Assembly (NCBI RefSeq): GCF_042685265.1
Contig: NZ_JBHUMX010000013.1
DNA length: 64,000 nucleotides
Source: Oceanobacillus_B kapialis
Lineage (GTDB): Bacteria; Bacillota; Bacilli; Bacillales; Amphibacillaceae
Direction: 5' to 3' (one strand)
Position numbers and translations under genes: made by a program. This document shows, one piece after another, positions 25,728 to 35,200 of the stretch. How positions within the stretch are numbered: position 1 is the first letter of the stretch; the number at the start of each line of letters is the position of its first letter. The notes under the pieces were generated by a model. The model was not told where the DNA came from. It worked only from the letters and a program-made list of their open reading frames with translations, and did not search any database.

Positions 25728-26168
25728 GGAGGAGTTTAATCAACCATGGAAGCTCTCCAATCAACCGGGGAAGGAGTTTAATCAACCATGGAAGCTCTCC
25801 AATCAACCGCGGAAGGAGTTCAATCAACCAGGGAAGCTCTCCAATCAACCGGGGAAGGAGTTCAATCAACCAGGCGAGCTCTCCAATCAACCGAGGGAGC
25901 TCTCCAATCGACCAGGGAAGTTCTCCAATCAACCGGGGAAGTTCTCCAATCAACCGGGGAAGGAGTTCAATCAACCAGGGGAGCTCTCCAATCAACCAAG
26001 GGAGGAGTTTAATCGACCAGGGAAGTTCTCCAATCAACCGGGGAAGGAGTTCAATCAACCAGGGGAGCTCTCCAATCAACCGGGGAAGCTCTCCAATCAA
26101 CCGGGGAAGCTCTCCAATCAACCGAGGAAGCCTTCCAATCGACCAAGGAAGCTCTCCAATCGACCCAA
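25728..26168. repeat. Tandem array: 21 units of 21 bp
   Basis: An unbroken array of exactly 21 units, each 21 bp, with no indels. Two unit types alternate irregularly: GAAGCTCTCCAATCAACCGGG and GAAGGAGTTCAATCAACCAGG, with AATCAACC or AATCGACC in every unit. Since 21 is divisible by three and the unit lacks stops in several frames, long frames open on both strands (heptads such as SSPINRG or GELPRLI), but none has a convincing ribosome-binding site. I read it as a minisatellite, not a gene. It begins 22 bases after a strong terminator. Confidence 0.92.
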
Positions 26169-26406
26169 GAAACTCACATCCAATCAAAAGTGAAAATGCT
26201 CCGACCAATAGGGTCCCTCTCACAATCAATAGCAAAACGCATTAAATCAATCGACCGCCCACATTAGAATAGTAAATTCAGACACCGAACGACCCTTAAA
26301 GCATTACAATCTCACAAATTTTAAGGAACAATGGCCTAGCTGTCTGCATACCTTCTAAAAGGGGTGGATATTTGCCTATTGTCAATTTAAAAAGGATGTG
26401 AGTGGA
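26169..26406. other. Spacer between tandem array and catalase
   Basis: Decayed repeat-like sequence (ATCCAATCAAAAG, CAATCGACC) runs on to about 26255, then unique AT-rich DNA with no supported gene. The catalase promoter should lie here, but I see no clear -35/-10 pair. Confidence 0.4.
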
Positions 26407-27267
26407 TTGTTTTATCACGTGAAGGATTTACAGTATCATGCCAAGCCTGATCGTCCGGATCCTGTCTTTGCTAAAAAGTTACAAGAAGTCCTAGGCGGCC
26501 AATATGGTGAAATCTCGGTTATGATGCAATACTTATTCCAAGGTTGGAACGTAAGAGGAAACGGAAAGTACAAGGATTTATTGATGGATATTGGAACAGA
26601 GGAAATTGCTCACGTAGAAATGCTAGCAACGTTAATTGCGCGTCTTCTGGATAACACGCCAGATCTAGAGTTAGATGACGCAGTGGATGACCCCGTTGTA
26701 GCTGCTATTCTAGGTGGATCCAATCCACAGCATGTCATTGTTTCAGGGTTGGGAGCCATGCCTGTAGATAGCGTTGGGAATCGCTGGACAGCTAATTATA
26801 TTGGGGCTAGTGGTAACTTGATTGCAGATTTCCGAGCAAATTTAATGGCAGAGTCAATGGGGAGGTTGCAGGTCTCGCGTTTATACGAAATGACAAATGA
26901 TAAAGGTGTTAGGGACACATTATCTTGGCTAATCGCACGGGATACTGCACACCAAAACCAATGGTATGCTGCGATCAGAGAACTAGAAGAGAAAGAAAAC
27001 ATCGTTGTTCCAAGTACCTTTCCACGTGAGTTGGAAAAACAGCAGGTTGCTTATACATTATTTAACTTTTCACAAGGTGACGAAAGTGCTGAAGGTAGAT
27101 GGGCACATGGCCCGAGTATGGATGGCTGCGGTACTTTTAATTACGTTGACAGGCCAGTTGCATTTGCTCCAGCTCCACACCTTCCGCCGGCACCTCCATA
27201 TATATTTGACACACCACCTTGGGCAATGCGCAAATCAGATGATTTACCAGACCCCGACACAAAATAA
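26407..27267 (+). CDS. Manganese catalase family protein (YdbD-like)
   Basis: A 286-residue di-manganese catalase-type ferritin-like protein. FYHVKDLQYHAKPDRPDP at the start, QYGEISVMMQYLFQGW and GTEEIAHVEMLATLI (Glu and His metal ligands), then LMAESMGRLQVSRLYEMT and ARDTAHQNQW (second Glu/His set) give the four-helix metal site. It breaks down hydrogen peroxide. I chose TTG at 26407 because relatives begin MFYHVK and AAAAGGA is ten bases upstream. A GTG at 26398 lies too close to that site. A terminator follows, so it is a single-gene unit. Confidence 0.87.
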   Translation: MFYHVKDLQYHAKPDRPDPVFAKKLQEVLGGQYGEISVMMQYLFQGWNVRGNGKYKDLLMDIGTEEIAHVEMLATLIARLLDNTPDLELDDAVDDPVVAAILGGSNPQHVIVSGLGAMPVDSVGNRWTANYIGASGNLIADFRANLMAESMGRLQVSRLYEMTNDKGVRDTLSWLIARDTAHQNQWYAAIRELEEKENIVVPSTFPRELEKQQVAYTLFNFSQGDESAEGRWAHGPSMDGCGTFNYVDRPVAFAPAPHLPPAPPYIFDTPPWAMRKSDDLPDPDTK

Positions 27268-27280
27268 TGCCTCGATAAGG

Positions 27281-27316
27281 AACTCTCTGTTCAAGTGACA
27301 GAGAGTTTTTCTTTTT
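27281..27316 (+). terminator. Terminator after the manganese catalase
   Basis: AACTCTCTGT/ACAGAGAGTT stem, 7-base loop, then TTTCTTTTT. Confidence 0.9.
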
Positions 27317-27386
27317 AAGTTGCGTTTGATTAAATTTTATAGCGGGAAAAAACTATTATCTTAGTAAAATTAAAGGAGTAATAATT

Positions 27387-28796
27387 ATGACACCAAACCA
27401 AATTGGTTTTACGCTGTTGTATCTGGCTTTCTTCCTGCTAGTAGGTAAGTTGATTCGCATGCGTGTAAAATGGCTACAGAATTTATTTTTACCCTCGTCG
27501 ATTATTGGTGGTTTTCTGGCATTACTTCTAGGTCCGGAAGTTTTAGGGAGATTACTTGGTAACTTTACTGGAGAGGATTCTTTCTGGGCGAATGGAATTA
27601 TGACAGAAGAAGTAATGCAGGTTTGGGGGGCCTTACCTGGGTTAATGATTAATATTGTGTTCGCAACATTGTTCCTTGGTGCTACGATTCCCTCCTTATC
27701 AAAAATCTGGAACTACGGCGGTCCTCAGTTGGCATTCGGTTGGACAATAGGATGGGGGCAGTATGTTTTTGGGATACTACTTACGATACTGGTGTTAACG
27801 CCATTTTTCGATATTCCGCCAATGGCCGGTGCATTGATTGAAGTGGCCTTTGAAGGCGGACATGGTACGGCTGCTGGCATGGCAAGTACCTTTGAAGATC
27901 TTGGATTTTCTGAGGCTTATGACTTAGCAATAGGCCTTGCAACAGTCGGAGTACTTTCTGGTGTCATTATTGGTATCATTCTTATTAACTGGGCCGTACG
28001 GAGAAGTAAAACGAAGATCATTAAAGATGTAGAGAGTTTTTCTAGCTTACGTAAAAAAGGAATAATGGAGTTTCAGAATAGAGAACCTGCAGCTAATATG
28101 ACAGTAAGACCAGAATCCATTGAACCACTTTCCCTCCACTTTGCAATGGTTGGATTAGCTATACTTGTTGGTTGGTTAATACTTCAAGGTTTAATTGGAT
28201 TAGAAAGTGTAACGTGGGGCGCTGCAACAAACTCTGAGTTTATGACGTATATTCCCTTATTCCCATTAGCAATGATTGGTGGAATCATCATCCAGGTTAT
28301 CTTTAACAAATTTGACCATACCGAAATTTTGGACCGGAGGATGGTAAACCGAATTCAAGGATTCTCACTTGATATTTTAATCCTGACAGCTATAGGTACA
28401 GTATCGCTTGATGTGATAGGAGAATACATTGTGCCATTTTTATTATTGGCACTTGTAGGTATTATTTGGAATGTTGTAGGATTTCTAATTTTAGCACCAC
28501 GGATAATCCCGTCATACTGGTTTGAACGGGGGATCGGTGACTTTGGACAATCGATGGGGATTACAGCGACTGGTTTACTGTTAATGCGTGTAGCGGACCC
28601 CGACGGAGATTCGCCAGCTTTTGAAGGCTTTGGGTATAAACAACTTGTTTATGAACCATTCTTGGGAGGAGGGCTTGTGACAGCTTTATCTGTACCATTA
28701 ATCGCTCAATTTGGTGCAATTCCGGTGCTTATTATTTCGCTTGTAATGTGTCTTCTAGGCGCATTAGTAGGCTTATTCTATTTTGGTAAGAAATAA
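27387..28796 (+). CDS. gltS: GltS-type sodium/glutamate symporter
   Basis: A 469-residue carrier with about twelve membrane segments. VAFEGGHGTAAGMASTFEDL holds the GGHGTA motif diagnostic of GltS (sodium:glutamate symporter). The second half repeats the fold, with GIGDFGQSMGITATGLLLMR. The start follows AAAGGAG. The next gene, an antiporter, begins about 20 bases after its stop with no terminator between, so sodium-coupled uptake and sodium/proton exchange may be expressed together. Confidence 0.85.
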   Translation: MTPNQIGFTLLYLAFFLLVGKLIRMRVKWLQNLFLPSSIIGGFLALLLGPEVLGRLLGNFTGEDSFWANGIMTEEVMQVWGALPGLMINIVFATLFLGATIPSLSKIWNYGGPQLAFGWTIGWGQYVFGILLTILVLTPFFDIPPMAGALIEVAFEGGHGTAAGMASTFEDLGFSEAYDLAIGLATVGVLSGVIIGIILINWAVRRSKTKIIKDVESFSSLRKKGIMEFQNREPAANMTVRPESIEPLSLHFAMVGLAILVGWLILQGLIGLESVTWGAATNSEFMTYIPLFPLAMIGGIIIQVIFNKFDHTEILDRRMVNRIQGFSLDILILTAIGTVSLDVIGEYIVPFLLLALVGIIWNVVGFLILAPRIIPSYWFERGIGDFGQSMGITATGLLLMRVADPDGDSPAFEGFGYKQLVYEPFLGGGLVTALSVPLIAQFGAIPVLIISLVMCLLGALVGLFYFGKK

Positions 28797-28816
28797 ACAA
28801 GAAAGGTCCTGATACT

Positions 28817-30004
28817 ATTCATACACATCAACTACTACTCTTATTATTAATAGGATATATCATTTATTCCATAGATAAAAAACAAAATTATTTCCCGGTT
28901 CCGGTTATTCTCGTATTAATAGGGATTGTCCTTTCATTTATTCCATATTTTAGCGGTATAACGATTTCAAAAGAGACTATATTTATGATTTTTCTGCCAG
29001 CACTTCTTTTCACCTCTGCTTATCAATTCCCTTTAAAGCCGTTACGCACAAACAAATGGGTGATTGGAAGTCTCGGTACAGGTGGGCTCCTCTTAACGAT
29101 GGCCCTACTTGGGTTAAGTATCTATTTTGTAGGTAACTTGTTTATCTCTCTATCACTTGTGGGTGCCTTTTTGGTAGCTTCTATATTAACACCAACAGAC
29201 CCTGTTTCCGTTGTGAATATATTGAAAAAGTCATCAAGCGATGAGCGTATTGCCGATATTGTGGAAGGGGAATCTTTAATCAATGATGGTACAAGTATTG
29301 TCTTATTTACAGTGTTTCTTGAAATGTACCTAAATAGTAGCAAATTTTCAATCGGTGGCTTTATTTCTGAATTTCTTTTTGTCTCGATTGGTGGCGTAGC
29401 TCTCGGGGCAGTTTTTGGCTGGTTAATGAGCAAGCTTGTCCATTTTACGCACCACAAGGAATACCAGATTATGTTAAGTATCATTGTAGCATATGGCAGC
29501 TTTTATATTGGTGAAGGGATTGGAGTTTCAGGTGTTTTATCAACTGTAACTGCAGGCTTGATGTTATCCTTTGAATTTGGCAAAAATATAAAAGAAGCCC
29601 ATTTCCGCAGCGCTCTTAATGGGTTCTGGGGAATTATAGAACCAAGCCTACTTGCTGTTTTATTTTTAATGATTGGCATACAATCAGCAAACTATCTAAT
29701 ATTTAACGGGTGGTTGCTTGCCGTTCTTATATTTATAGCATCTTTAGTTGTGCGTTATATTGTGCTTCTAACGACCTTTAAAGGAGTACCAAAATGGAGA
29801 AAGCAATTCTCTGTAAATGATGCTACGTTAATAACCTGGACAGGAATAAAAGGGACTATGTCGGTGGCACTGCTAATGGGATTGGAGTCGGCGACTGATA
29901 ATGGAAGTAGTATGATTATCTCTTTAACATTCGCCGCAATAATGCTCTCTCTTATCATACAAAGCATTGGTGTCTATCCGCTTACACAAAAACTTAGCAA
30001 ATAA
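28817..30004 (+). CDS. CPA1-family sodium/proton antiporter with non-standard start
   Basis: A CPA1 (NhaP-type) antiporter. It contains LTPTDPVSVVN (the conserved Asp), EGESLINDGTSIVLF and about twelve membrane segments. The reading frame is open upstream into the previous gene, and the family's first helix (LLLLLLIGYIIYS) is encoded from about 28830, but the frame contains no ATG, GTG or TTG before 28985. AGAAAGG at 28800-28806 lies ten bases before an ATT codon at 28817, which I take as the start (395 residues, normal family length). Starting at the ATG at 28985 would delete the first two helices. A point mutation of an original start is possible. Confidence 0.72.
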   Translation: MHTHQLLLLLLIGYIIYSIDKKQNYFPVPVILVLIGIVLSFIPYFSGITISKETIFMIFLPALLFTSAYQFPLKPLRTNKWVIGSLGTGGLLLTMALLGLSIYFVGNLFISLSLVGAFLVASILTPTDPVSVVNILKKSSSDERIADIVEGESLINDGTSIVLFTVFLEMYLNSSKFSIGGFISEFLFVSIGGVALGAVFGWLMSKLVHFTHHKEYQIMLSIIVAYGSFYIGEGIGVSGVLSTVTAGLMLSFEFGKNIKEAHFRSALNGFWGIIEPSLLAVLFLMIGIQSANYLIFNGWLLAVLIFIASLVVRYIVLLTTFKGVPKWRKQFSVNDATLITWTGIKGTMSVALLMGLESATDNGSSMIISLTFAAIMLSLIIQSIGVYPLTQKLSK

Positions 30005-30014
30005 ATTCATTAGC

Positions 30015-30068
30015 CGGAAGAAAATTTTAACCAATTAAAGAAGTTGGTTTTAATTTCTTCCGTTTTTT
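30015..30068 (+). terminator. Terminator after the antiporter
   Basis: Long hairpin: CGGAAGAAA/TTTCTTCCG outer stem and AACCAA/TTGGTT inner stem, then seven T. Confidence 0.88.
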
Positions 30069-30220
30069 TGCACAATGAATTGCAGTTAGGGAACAATAGT
30101 TCTATAATGGTTGTATGTTAGATAATCATTGTAGGCCCCCCTTATAAATAGATTTGTAATATAATAGCTTTATCCTCGTATCTCCCCACTGTCATACCAT
30201 TCCAATTTTGAAAGGTGATT

Positions 30221-32377
30221 ATGTTGAAATTAATTCTTACAGAAAAACCATCTGTTGCAAAAAACATTGCAGATGCCTTAAAGGTGAAGACAAAAAAAGA
30301 CGGCTTCTATGAAGGTAGTGATTACCTAATTACCTGGGCGTTCGGCCATCTAGTAGAGCTTTATGATGCAAAAGATTACGATAGCAAAATGGCACGTTGG
30401 AAAATGGAAAATTTCCCCTTTATCCCACCTCAATTAAAGTATAAAGTGAAGAGTAACCCACGAAACAGAAGCCAAACGGATGGTGGTGCTGCCAAGCAAC
30501 TAAAAACCATTCATCAGTTGATGAAACGAAATGACGTAAAAGCAATCATCTCTGCCTGTGATTATGATCGGGAAGGCCAACTCATTGGAGATAGTATTAT
30601 ATATCGAGGTAAGAAACCAGATAAAGCTGTTTACCGTTTGCTTTTAAACGAATGGACACCAGCAGAAGTTTTGCAAGGACTAGAGGAAGTCAAACACAAT
30701 GAAACGATGAAGTCATTAAGAGATGCTGGGATTAGTCGTCAATGGGCTGACTGGATGATCGGAATTAACCTTACATCTGTAGCAACCTTAAAATATCAAA
30801 AAGGGAAAGGGAAGGCACTGAATATCGGGCGTGTGCTGCTACCTACCTTGAAAATTATTTACGACCGTGATAAAGAGATAGAAACCTTTGTTCCAGAAGA
30901 CTATTTTAAGCTGATAGCGACATTTCACACTGCAGAAGGTAAAGAATATACTGGGACATATATAAAAGGTAAGCAAGAGAAATTTAAAGAACGAACTATA
31001 CTTGATGAAATCCAGCAGGTTATAAGAGACAAAGAGGGAAGTATTACAGGTAAACAGGTCAAAAAGAAAAAAGAATTTCCCCCATTCTTGTTTAATCTAT
31101 CAAGCTTGCAAGGATATATTACCAATAAATTTAATGGTTGGACTTCTGATAAAGTATTGAAAGTGGCCCAAACCCTATATGAGAAAAAGTATATTACGTA
31201 TCCACGTACATCAAGTATTGCACTAGAAGAAAGTTTAACAGGAAAAATGAAAAAGGTACTGGAAAATCATATAAAAGATCTTCCCTATAAAGATGAAGTA
31301 ACGTTTCGTAAAACAAAACGTGTTTTTAATAATGCCAAAGTGGAAAGTCACAGTGCAATTACACCAACCTATCTCTTACCTAAGAGGCTCACATCAGATG
31401 AGCGTATCGTATATATGGCGATAAAAAACCGATTTATCATGCAGTTTATGCCAATAGCTGAATATGAAGAGACAATACTCGAGACGACCATTATCGAGAT
31501 AGATGGTAAGTTTCATACAAAAGGCAAAATCCAGCTCATCGAAGGGTGGAAAAAGGTTGAGAACATTGCTTCCAAAGATACCTTGTTACCTGCTGTAGAG
31601 CAAGGAGACCCTGTATCGGTCGCTGAATCAGAGGTTACCAAGCATGTAACAAAGCCACCAAAACACCATACAGAGCGGACCTTACTACGAGTGATGGAAA
31701 CATGTGGGAAACAAAAAAAAGAAGAATCAGAGGATAGAGAAGCGGATGTAATGGCCGTTTTAGATGGGTTTAGTATCGGGACAGCAGCCACAAGAGCAGA
31801 CACGATAAAAAAACTAAAAGACGTTGGCTATATTACGACGCAAAAGAAAAACCTGATGTGTACCACGCTAGGAAGAACGCTTGTTGAGACTTTTCCTGTG
31901 AAGCAATTGTTTGATCTGGAATTTACGGGGCGTTTGGAAAAATCTTTAGCGGATATACAAAAAGGGAATGGAAGTAAACAGGAATTTCTTAAGGTAATTT
32001 CACAGTTCACTACAGAGTCTGTTGAACAGATTAAAGCAGATAAAAGTGAAATTATTAATGAAGTTAGCCCGGCAAAATCTTCAAATGAAGTGCTTGGAAA
32101 ATGCCCGGAATGCGGAGGCACTGTCACAGAAGGGTATATGGGATTTGCTTGTAGTAAGTATAAAAAAGGCTGTAGCTTTATGGTCTGGAAAAATGATAAA
32201 TTTTTAGCCACAATGCGAAAAAAACCGACTAAAACATTAGTGAAAAATCTATTAACCAAGAAACGAGCGTTCGTAAAAGGTCTAACCAGTAAAAAAGGTA
32301 AGAAATTTAATGCTTACCTTACTTATGAGAAAGATACAGAAAAGGGATATTATAGCTGGAAAATGGATTTTAAATAA
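30221..32377 (+). CDS. topB: DNA topoisomerase III
   Basis: A 718-residue type IA topoisomerase. The Toprim domain is at the N-terminus (LILTEKPSVAKNIA with the catalytic Glu; ACDYDREGQLI with the Asp pair). The catalytic tyrosine lies in KYITYPRTSS (about residue 326). The C-terminus carries a zinc ribbon (CPECGG...CSKYKKGC). Length fits Bacillus TopB. It cuts and rejoins single strands, acting on recombination and replication intermediates. I chose the ATG at 30221; a GTG six bases earlier overlaps the ribosome-binding site AAAGGTG. Confidence 0.92.
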   Translation: MLKLILTEKPSVAKNIADALKVKTKKDGFYEGSDYLITWAFGHLVELYDAKDYDSKMARWKMENFPFIPPQLKYKVKSNPRNRSQTDGGAAKQLKTIHQLMKRNDVKAIISACDYDREGQLIGDSIIYRGKKPDKAVYRLLLNEWTPAEVLQGLEEVKHNETMKSLRDAGISRQWADWMIGINLTSVATLKYQKGKGKALNIGRVLLPTLKIIYDRDKEIETFVPEDYFKLIATFHTAEGKEYTGTYIKGKQEKFKERTILDEIQQVIRDKEGSITGKQVKKKKEFPPFLFNLSSLQGYITNKFNGWTSDKVLKVAQTLYEKKYITYPRTSSIALEESLTGKMKKVLENHIKDLPYKDEVTFRKTKRVFNNAKVESHSAITPTYLLPKRLTSDERIVYMAIKNRFIMQFMPIAEYEETILETTIIEIDGKFHTKGKIQLIEGWKKVENIASKDTLLPAVEQGDPVSVAESEVTKHVTKPPKHHTERTLLRVMETCGKQKKEESEDREADVMAVLDGFSIGTAATRADTIKKLKDVGYITTQKKNLMCTTLGRTLVETFPVKQLFDLEFTGRLEKSLADIQKGNGSKQEFLKVISQFTTESVEQIKADKSEIINEVSPAKSSNEVLGKCPECGGTVTEGYMGFACSKYKKGCSFMVWKNDKFLATMRKKPTKTLVKNLLTKKRAFVKGLTSKKGKKFNAYLTYEKDTEKGYYSWKMDFK

Positions 32378-32380
32378 GAA

Positions 32381-32413
32381 AAACAAGCAGGCTGATCATA
32401 AGCCTGCTTGTTT
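32381..32413. terminator. Convergent terminator between topB and the uracil permease
   Basis: Perfect 13-bp stem AAACAAGCAGGCT/AGCCTGCTTGTTT with a 7-base loop, T-rich on both sides, serving both strands. Confidence 0.9.
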
Positions 32414-32424
32414 CTTGTCTATTT

Positions 32425-33714
32425 CTATTTTTCTTCATTAGATAGGTTAAAAGTCTCCAATAATTTAAAGAATATTCCTAGAACAATTGCTACGATCGTT
32501 GCAAGTCCCATTCCTTTTAGGGCAACTTCGCCAATTTGAATGGTTGCACCACTAATTCCAATTACTAACACCACACATGTTAGAATCAGGTTAGTTGAAC
32601 GATTGTAATCTACTTTCGCTTCTACTAACATCCGAATTCCACTTGCTGCAATAATACCGAATAACAAGAGGGAGATCCCGCCCATAACGGCAGAAGGGAT
32701 GGAAGAAATCAACGCCGCAAGTTTCCCAACAAAGGATAGAACGACTGCGATAACAGCAGCTCCTCCAATAATCCAGGTCGAATAAACACGTGTTATCGCA
32801 AGCACACCAATGTTTTCCCCATATGTCGTATTAGGTGTGGAACCAAAGAAGCTAGAAATAATTGTAGATATACCATTCCCTGCTAAGGAACGATCAAGGC
32901 CGGGGTCTTTCGCTAGATCTTTTTTCACAATATTACTTGTAACAAACAAATGGCCAATGTGCTCTGGAACAAGAACTAGTGCTGCAGGAAGAATTATGAG
33001 TATGGCAGACCAGTCAAACTTCATTTGGTAAAAGTCAGGCATGGAAATCCAAGCAGCTTCCTTTACAGCAGTAAAATCAACTAAGCCAAAGAAATACGCA
33101 ATAATATATCCTGCAATAATTCCAATTAAAATAGGTATGATTTTTAGAAATCCACGTAGTGTAACCCAACAAACGATTGTGATAGCAAGTGTTAATAATG
33201 CAACCAATGCGACGTCTGTGTCCATTGTCCAATTTGCTCCGGCATCAGCTGGTGCGATCCATCCTGCCATCTCAGCTGCCGTCGGTACGAGTTCCAGGCC
33301 GATAACCGCCACAATTGCGCCCATTGCTGCTGGTGGAAAAATAACATCAATCCAACCGGTCCCTACCATCTTCACAATAAAGCCGACAATGGTTAGAATG
33401 ATACCGACTGCTAAGAAACCACCTAGTGCATAGCTATACCCCTCTCCACCTGCATAATTGCCTAAGACGACTGCAACAGGTGAAAGGAAGGCAAAACTTG
33501 ATCCTAAATAAGCTGGAATTTTTCCTTTTGTGATAAATAGGTAAATTAATGTACCAATACCGTTCATTAATAAAATGGTAGCTGGATTAATTCCAAACAA
33601 TACAGGAACAAGTACGGTTGAGCCAAACATAGCAAATAAATGCTGAATGCTTAATGGTAAGCTTTTTAAAACTGGCAGACGTTCATCTACCTTAATTTCA
33701 CGATAGTTAGCCAT
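32425..33714 (-). CDS. pyrP: Uracil permease (UraA/PyrP)
   Basis: A 429-residue nucleobase-cation symporter-2 protein with about fourteen membrane segments. Marks include LPLSIQHLFAMFGSTVLVP at the start, VLVPEHIGHL (substrate-site Glu), and the GNG...SFFGSTPNTTYGENIG motif of the uracil branch. It takes up uracil with protons. The 180-base leader carries a PyrR-binding hairpin and a terminator, so expression drops when pyrimidines are plentiful. The biosynthetic pyr genes are not adjacent. Confidence 0.92.
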   Translation of the reverse strand: MANYREIKVDERLPVLKSLPLSIQHLFAMFGSTVLVPVLFGINPATILLMNGIGTLIYLFITKGKIPAYLGSSFAFLSPVAVVLGNYAGGEGYSYALGGFLAVGIILTIVGFIVKMVGTGWIDVIFPPAAMGAIVAVIGLELVPTAAEMAGWIAPADAGANWTMDTDVALVALLTLAITIVCWVTLRGFLKIIPILIGIIAGYIIAYFFGLVDFTAVKEAAWISMPDFYQMKFDWSAILIILPAALVLVPEHIGHLFVTSNIVKKDLAKDPGLDRSLAGNGISTIISSFFGSTPNTTYGENIGVLAITRVYSTWIIGGAAVIAVVLSFVGKLAALISSIPSAVMGGISLLLFGIIAASGIRMLVEAKVDYNRSTNLILTCVVLVIGISGATIQIGEVALKGMGLATIVAIVLGIFFKLLETFNLSNEEK

Positions 33715-33749
33715 CGTTTTTCCCCCTTAAAGTAACGGGTTACCTAGAA

Positions 33750-33792
33750 AACAAGAAAACACCTTGCCTTTAGATGGCAAGGTGTTTTATGG
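33750..33792 (-). terminator. Attenuator terminator in the pyrP leader
   Basis: On the minus strand AAAACACCTTGCC/GGCAAGGTGTTTT, 7-base loop, then a T-rich tail (CTTGTTTTC). It lies downstream of the PyrR-binding loop and upstream of the permease start. Confidence 0.88.
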
Positions 33793-33860
33793 AATGAACA
33801 AAACTGCAGTGTATAAGTATACGCAGGTTTTGTTCTAATAACAGACCAAATCTGTTTCCA

Positions 33861-33890
33861 CCTTGCCAGCCTCACGGGACTGGATTAAAG
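33861..33890 (-). promoter_or_regulatory. PyrR-binding leader element
   Basis: The minus strand reads AATCCAGTCCCGTGAGGCT then GGCAAGG. This resembles the conserved PyrR-binding anti-antiterminator loop (ARUCCAGAGAGGYU type). With uridine nucleotides, PyrR binding would favour the terminator at 33750-33792. Confidence 0.85.
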
Positions 33891-34133
33891 GTAACCGTAT
33901 AAGTTTATCTTTTTTATTTTTACAGTAAATCTAGTTAATTGTCAATCTTTTTTTAACTCAAGACAGAATTCGATTGAAATTTTGCAACCAATCCTTCTTT
34001 AGTACATAAAAAAGAAAATTTATCTCATTATTAAGAGAAATTATTGTAAATAGTAGGCCGATATGCTTACAATAGTAAGAGATTCCAACGTTCGTGCTAT
34101 TAAGACATCTATTTACAGTAAGGGAGCGGTATT

Positions 34134-34991
34134 GTGAAAAATAAAAAGTTACTTGTCATCAATTTGCTCACATTAACAGCTTTTATAGCTGTGGTTATAC
34201 TAGGCGTAGCCCAGGCAGAAAATAAAAAGAGTGAATTTGGCAAAGAAGAAATTGAAGAAAAAGAGACAGAGGGTGAAGAAAAGAAGAACGAAGAGAAGGT
34301 AGAGAAAAAGGAAGAGAAACAAGAGAAACTTACGATAACACCTGTAGAAGATGACGATCAAACAAAAAAAAGAACGACTGTAGCTGGAGAACTGCTACGC
34401 CAAAATAGCACAGAATTTATTCAAGCAATGAAAGAAGCGAACATGGTTGCTGAGACTACGCAGGATGAACTGATAGATGATGTAGAAGAGGAAGAATTAA
34501 TTAGTGGGGATTACACGGAAGCAAGCGCCACGACTTCTGGGGCTACACATTCGAATACATATAATGAAGGGGAAACTACTTCTACTCAACAAAATAATTC
34601 TAAGACCAATAGTGGTGGTAATACAAATGACCATAGTGGGAGCGGTGACACCAATACAGAGATAGACTCCTCTACAGATGGGATGGGTAATAATAACAAT
34701 TTAGGAACAGATGATACTAATACAAGTACAGGTGGAGAAGAAGGTAGTAGTAACGTAGACGACACGAATTCCACTGATTCAGAAGGAAATGAAGAAACTA
34801 CTGGTTCTGAAAATGGCCAAAATAGTCAAGATTCAGAGGAGAAAGAGGGTGAAAAAGAAAATAATGTTGAAACTGGCGGCCAAGATGAAGTAAAGGAAGG
34901 AGAGGAAGAAAATGATTCTGGTGAGGAAGAAGGTAAGAGTAATCAGAATCAACAAAAAGAGAAATCCGACAAAACCAACAATAAAGAATAA
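34134..34991 (+). CDS. Secreted, highly acidic low-complexity protein
   Basis: A 285-residue protein with an N-terminal signal or anchor segment (residues 5-27, ending GVAQAENK). The next section (30-70) is almost all Glu and Lys. A short ordinary segment (about 75-125, TTVAGELLRQNSTEFIQAM) follows, then a long Gly/Ser/Thr/Asn/Asp/Glu-rich tail. No domain recognised. The composition suggests an extended, extracytoplasmic polyanion in a salt-tolerant cell. It starts at GTG after GGGAGCGG. It is a single-gene unit; the role is unknown. Confidence 0.65.
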   Translation: MKNKKLLVINLLTLTAFIAVVILGVAQAENKKSEFGKEEIEEKETEGEEKKNEEKVEKKEEKQEKLTITPVEDDDQTKKRTTVAGELLRQNSTEFIQAMKEANMVAETTQDELIDDVEEEELISGDYTEASATTSGATHSNTYNEGETTSTQQNNSKTNSGGNTNDHSGSGDTNTEIDSSTDGMGNNNNLGTDDTNTSTGGEEGSSNVDDTNSTDSEGNEETTGSENGQNSQDSEEKEGEKENNVETGGQDEVKEGEEENDSGEEEGKSNQNQQKEKSDKTNNKE

Positions 34992-35200
34992 TAAAACAGC
35001 AATAATAACTTATATCAAAACGTTCAGTAATCTTATACGCGTCACTGATTATTAGCCTATTTAAAAAATCTTTGCTATTATAGAGGTATTATATAAAAAG
35101 GTTTAAGCGAAATAGGATTAAATTCTAGCAATTCATTTATTTTTTCTCAACGCTTTAACTTTTGTATTATAGATTTTATTTAAGAAAGGTGGAAGTTTTA

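Noticed and set aside
25691..26245. Long open frames on both strands across the tandem array
   Set aside because: They arise because the 21-bp unit is divisible by three and lacks stops. There is no proper start site, and the plus frame begins inside the terminator.
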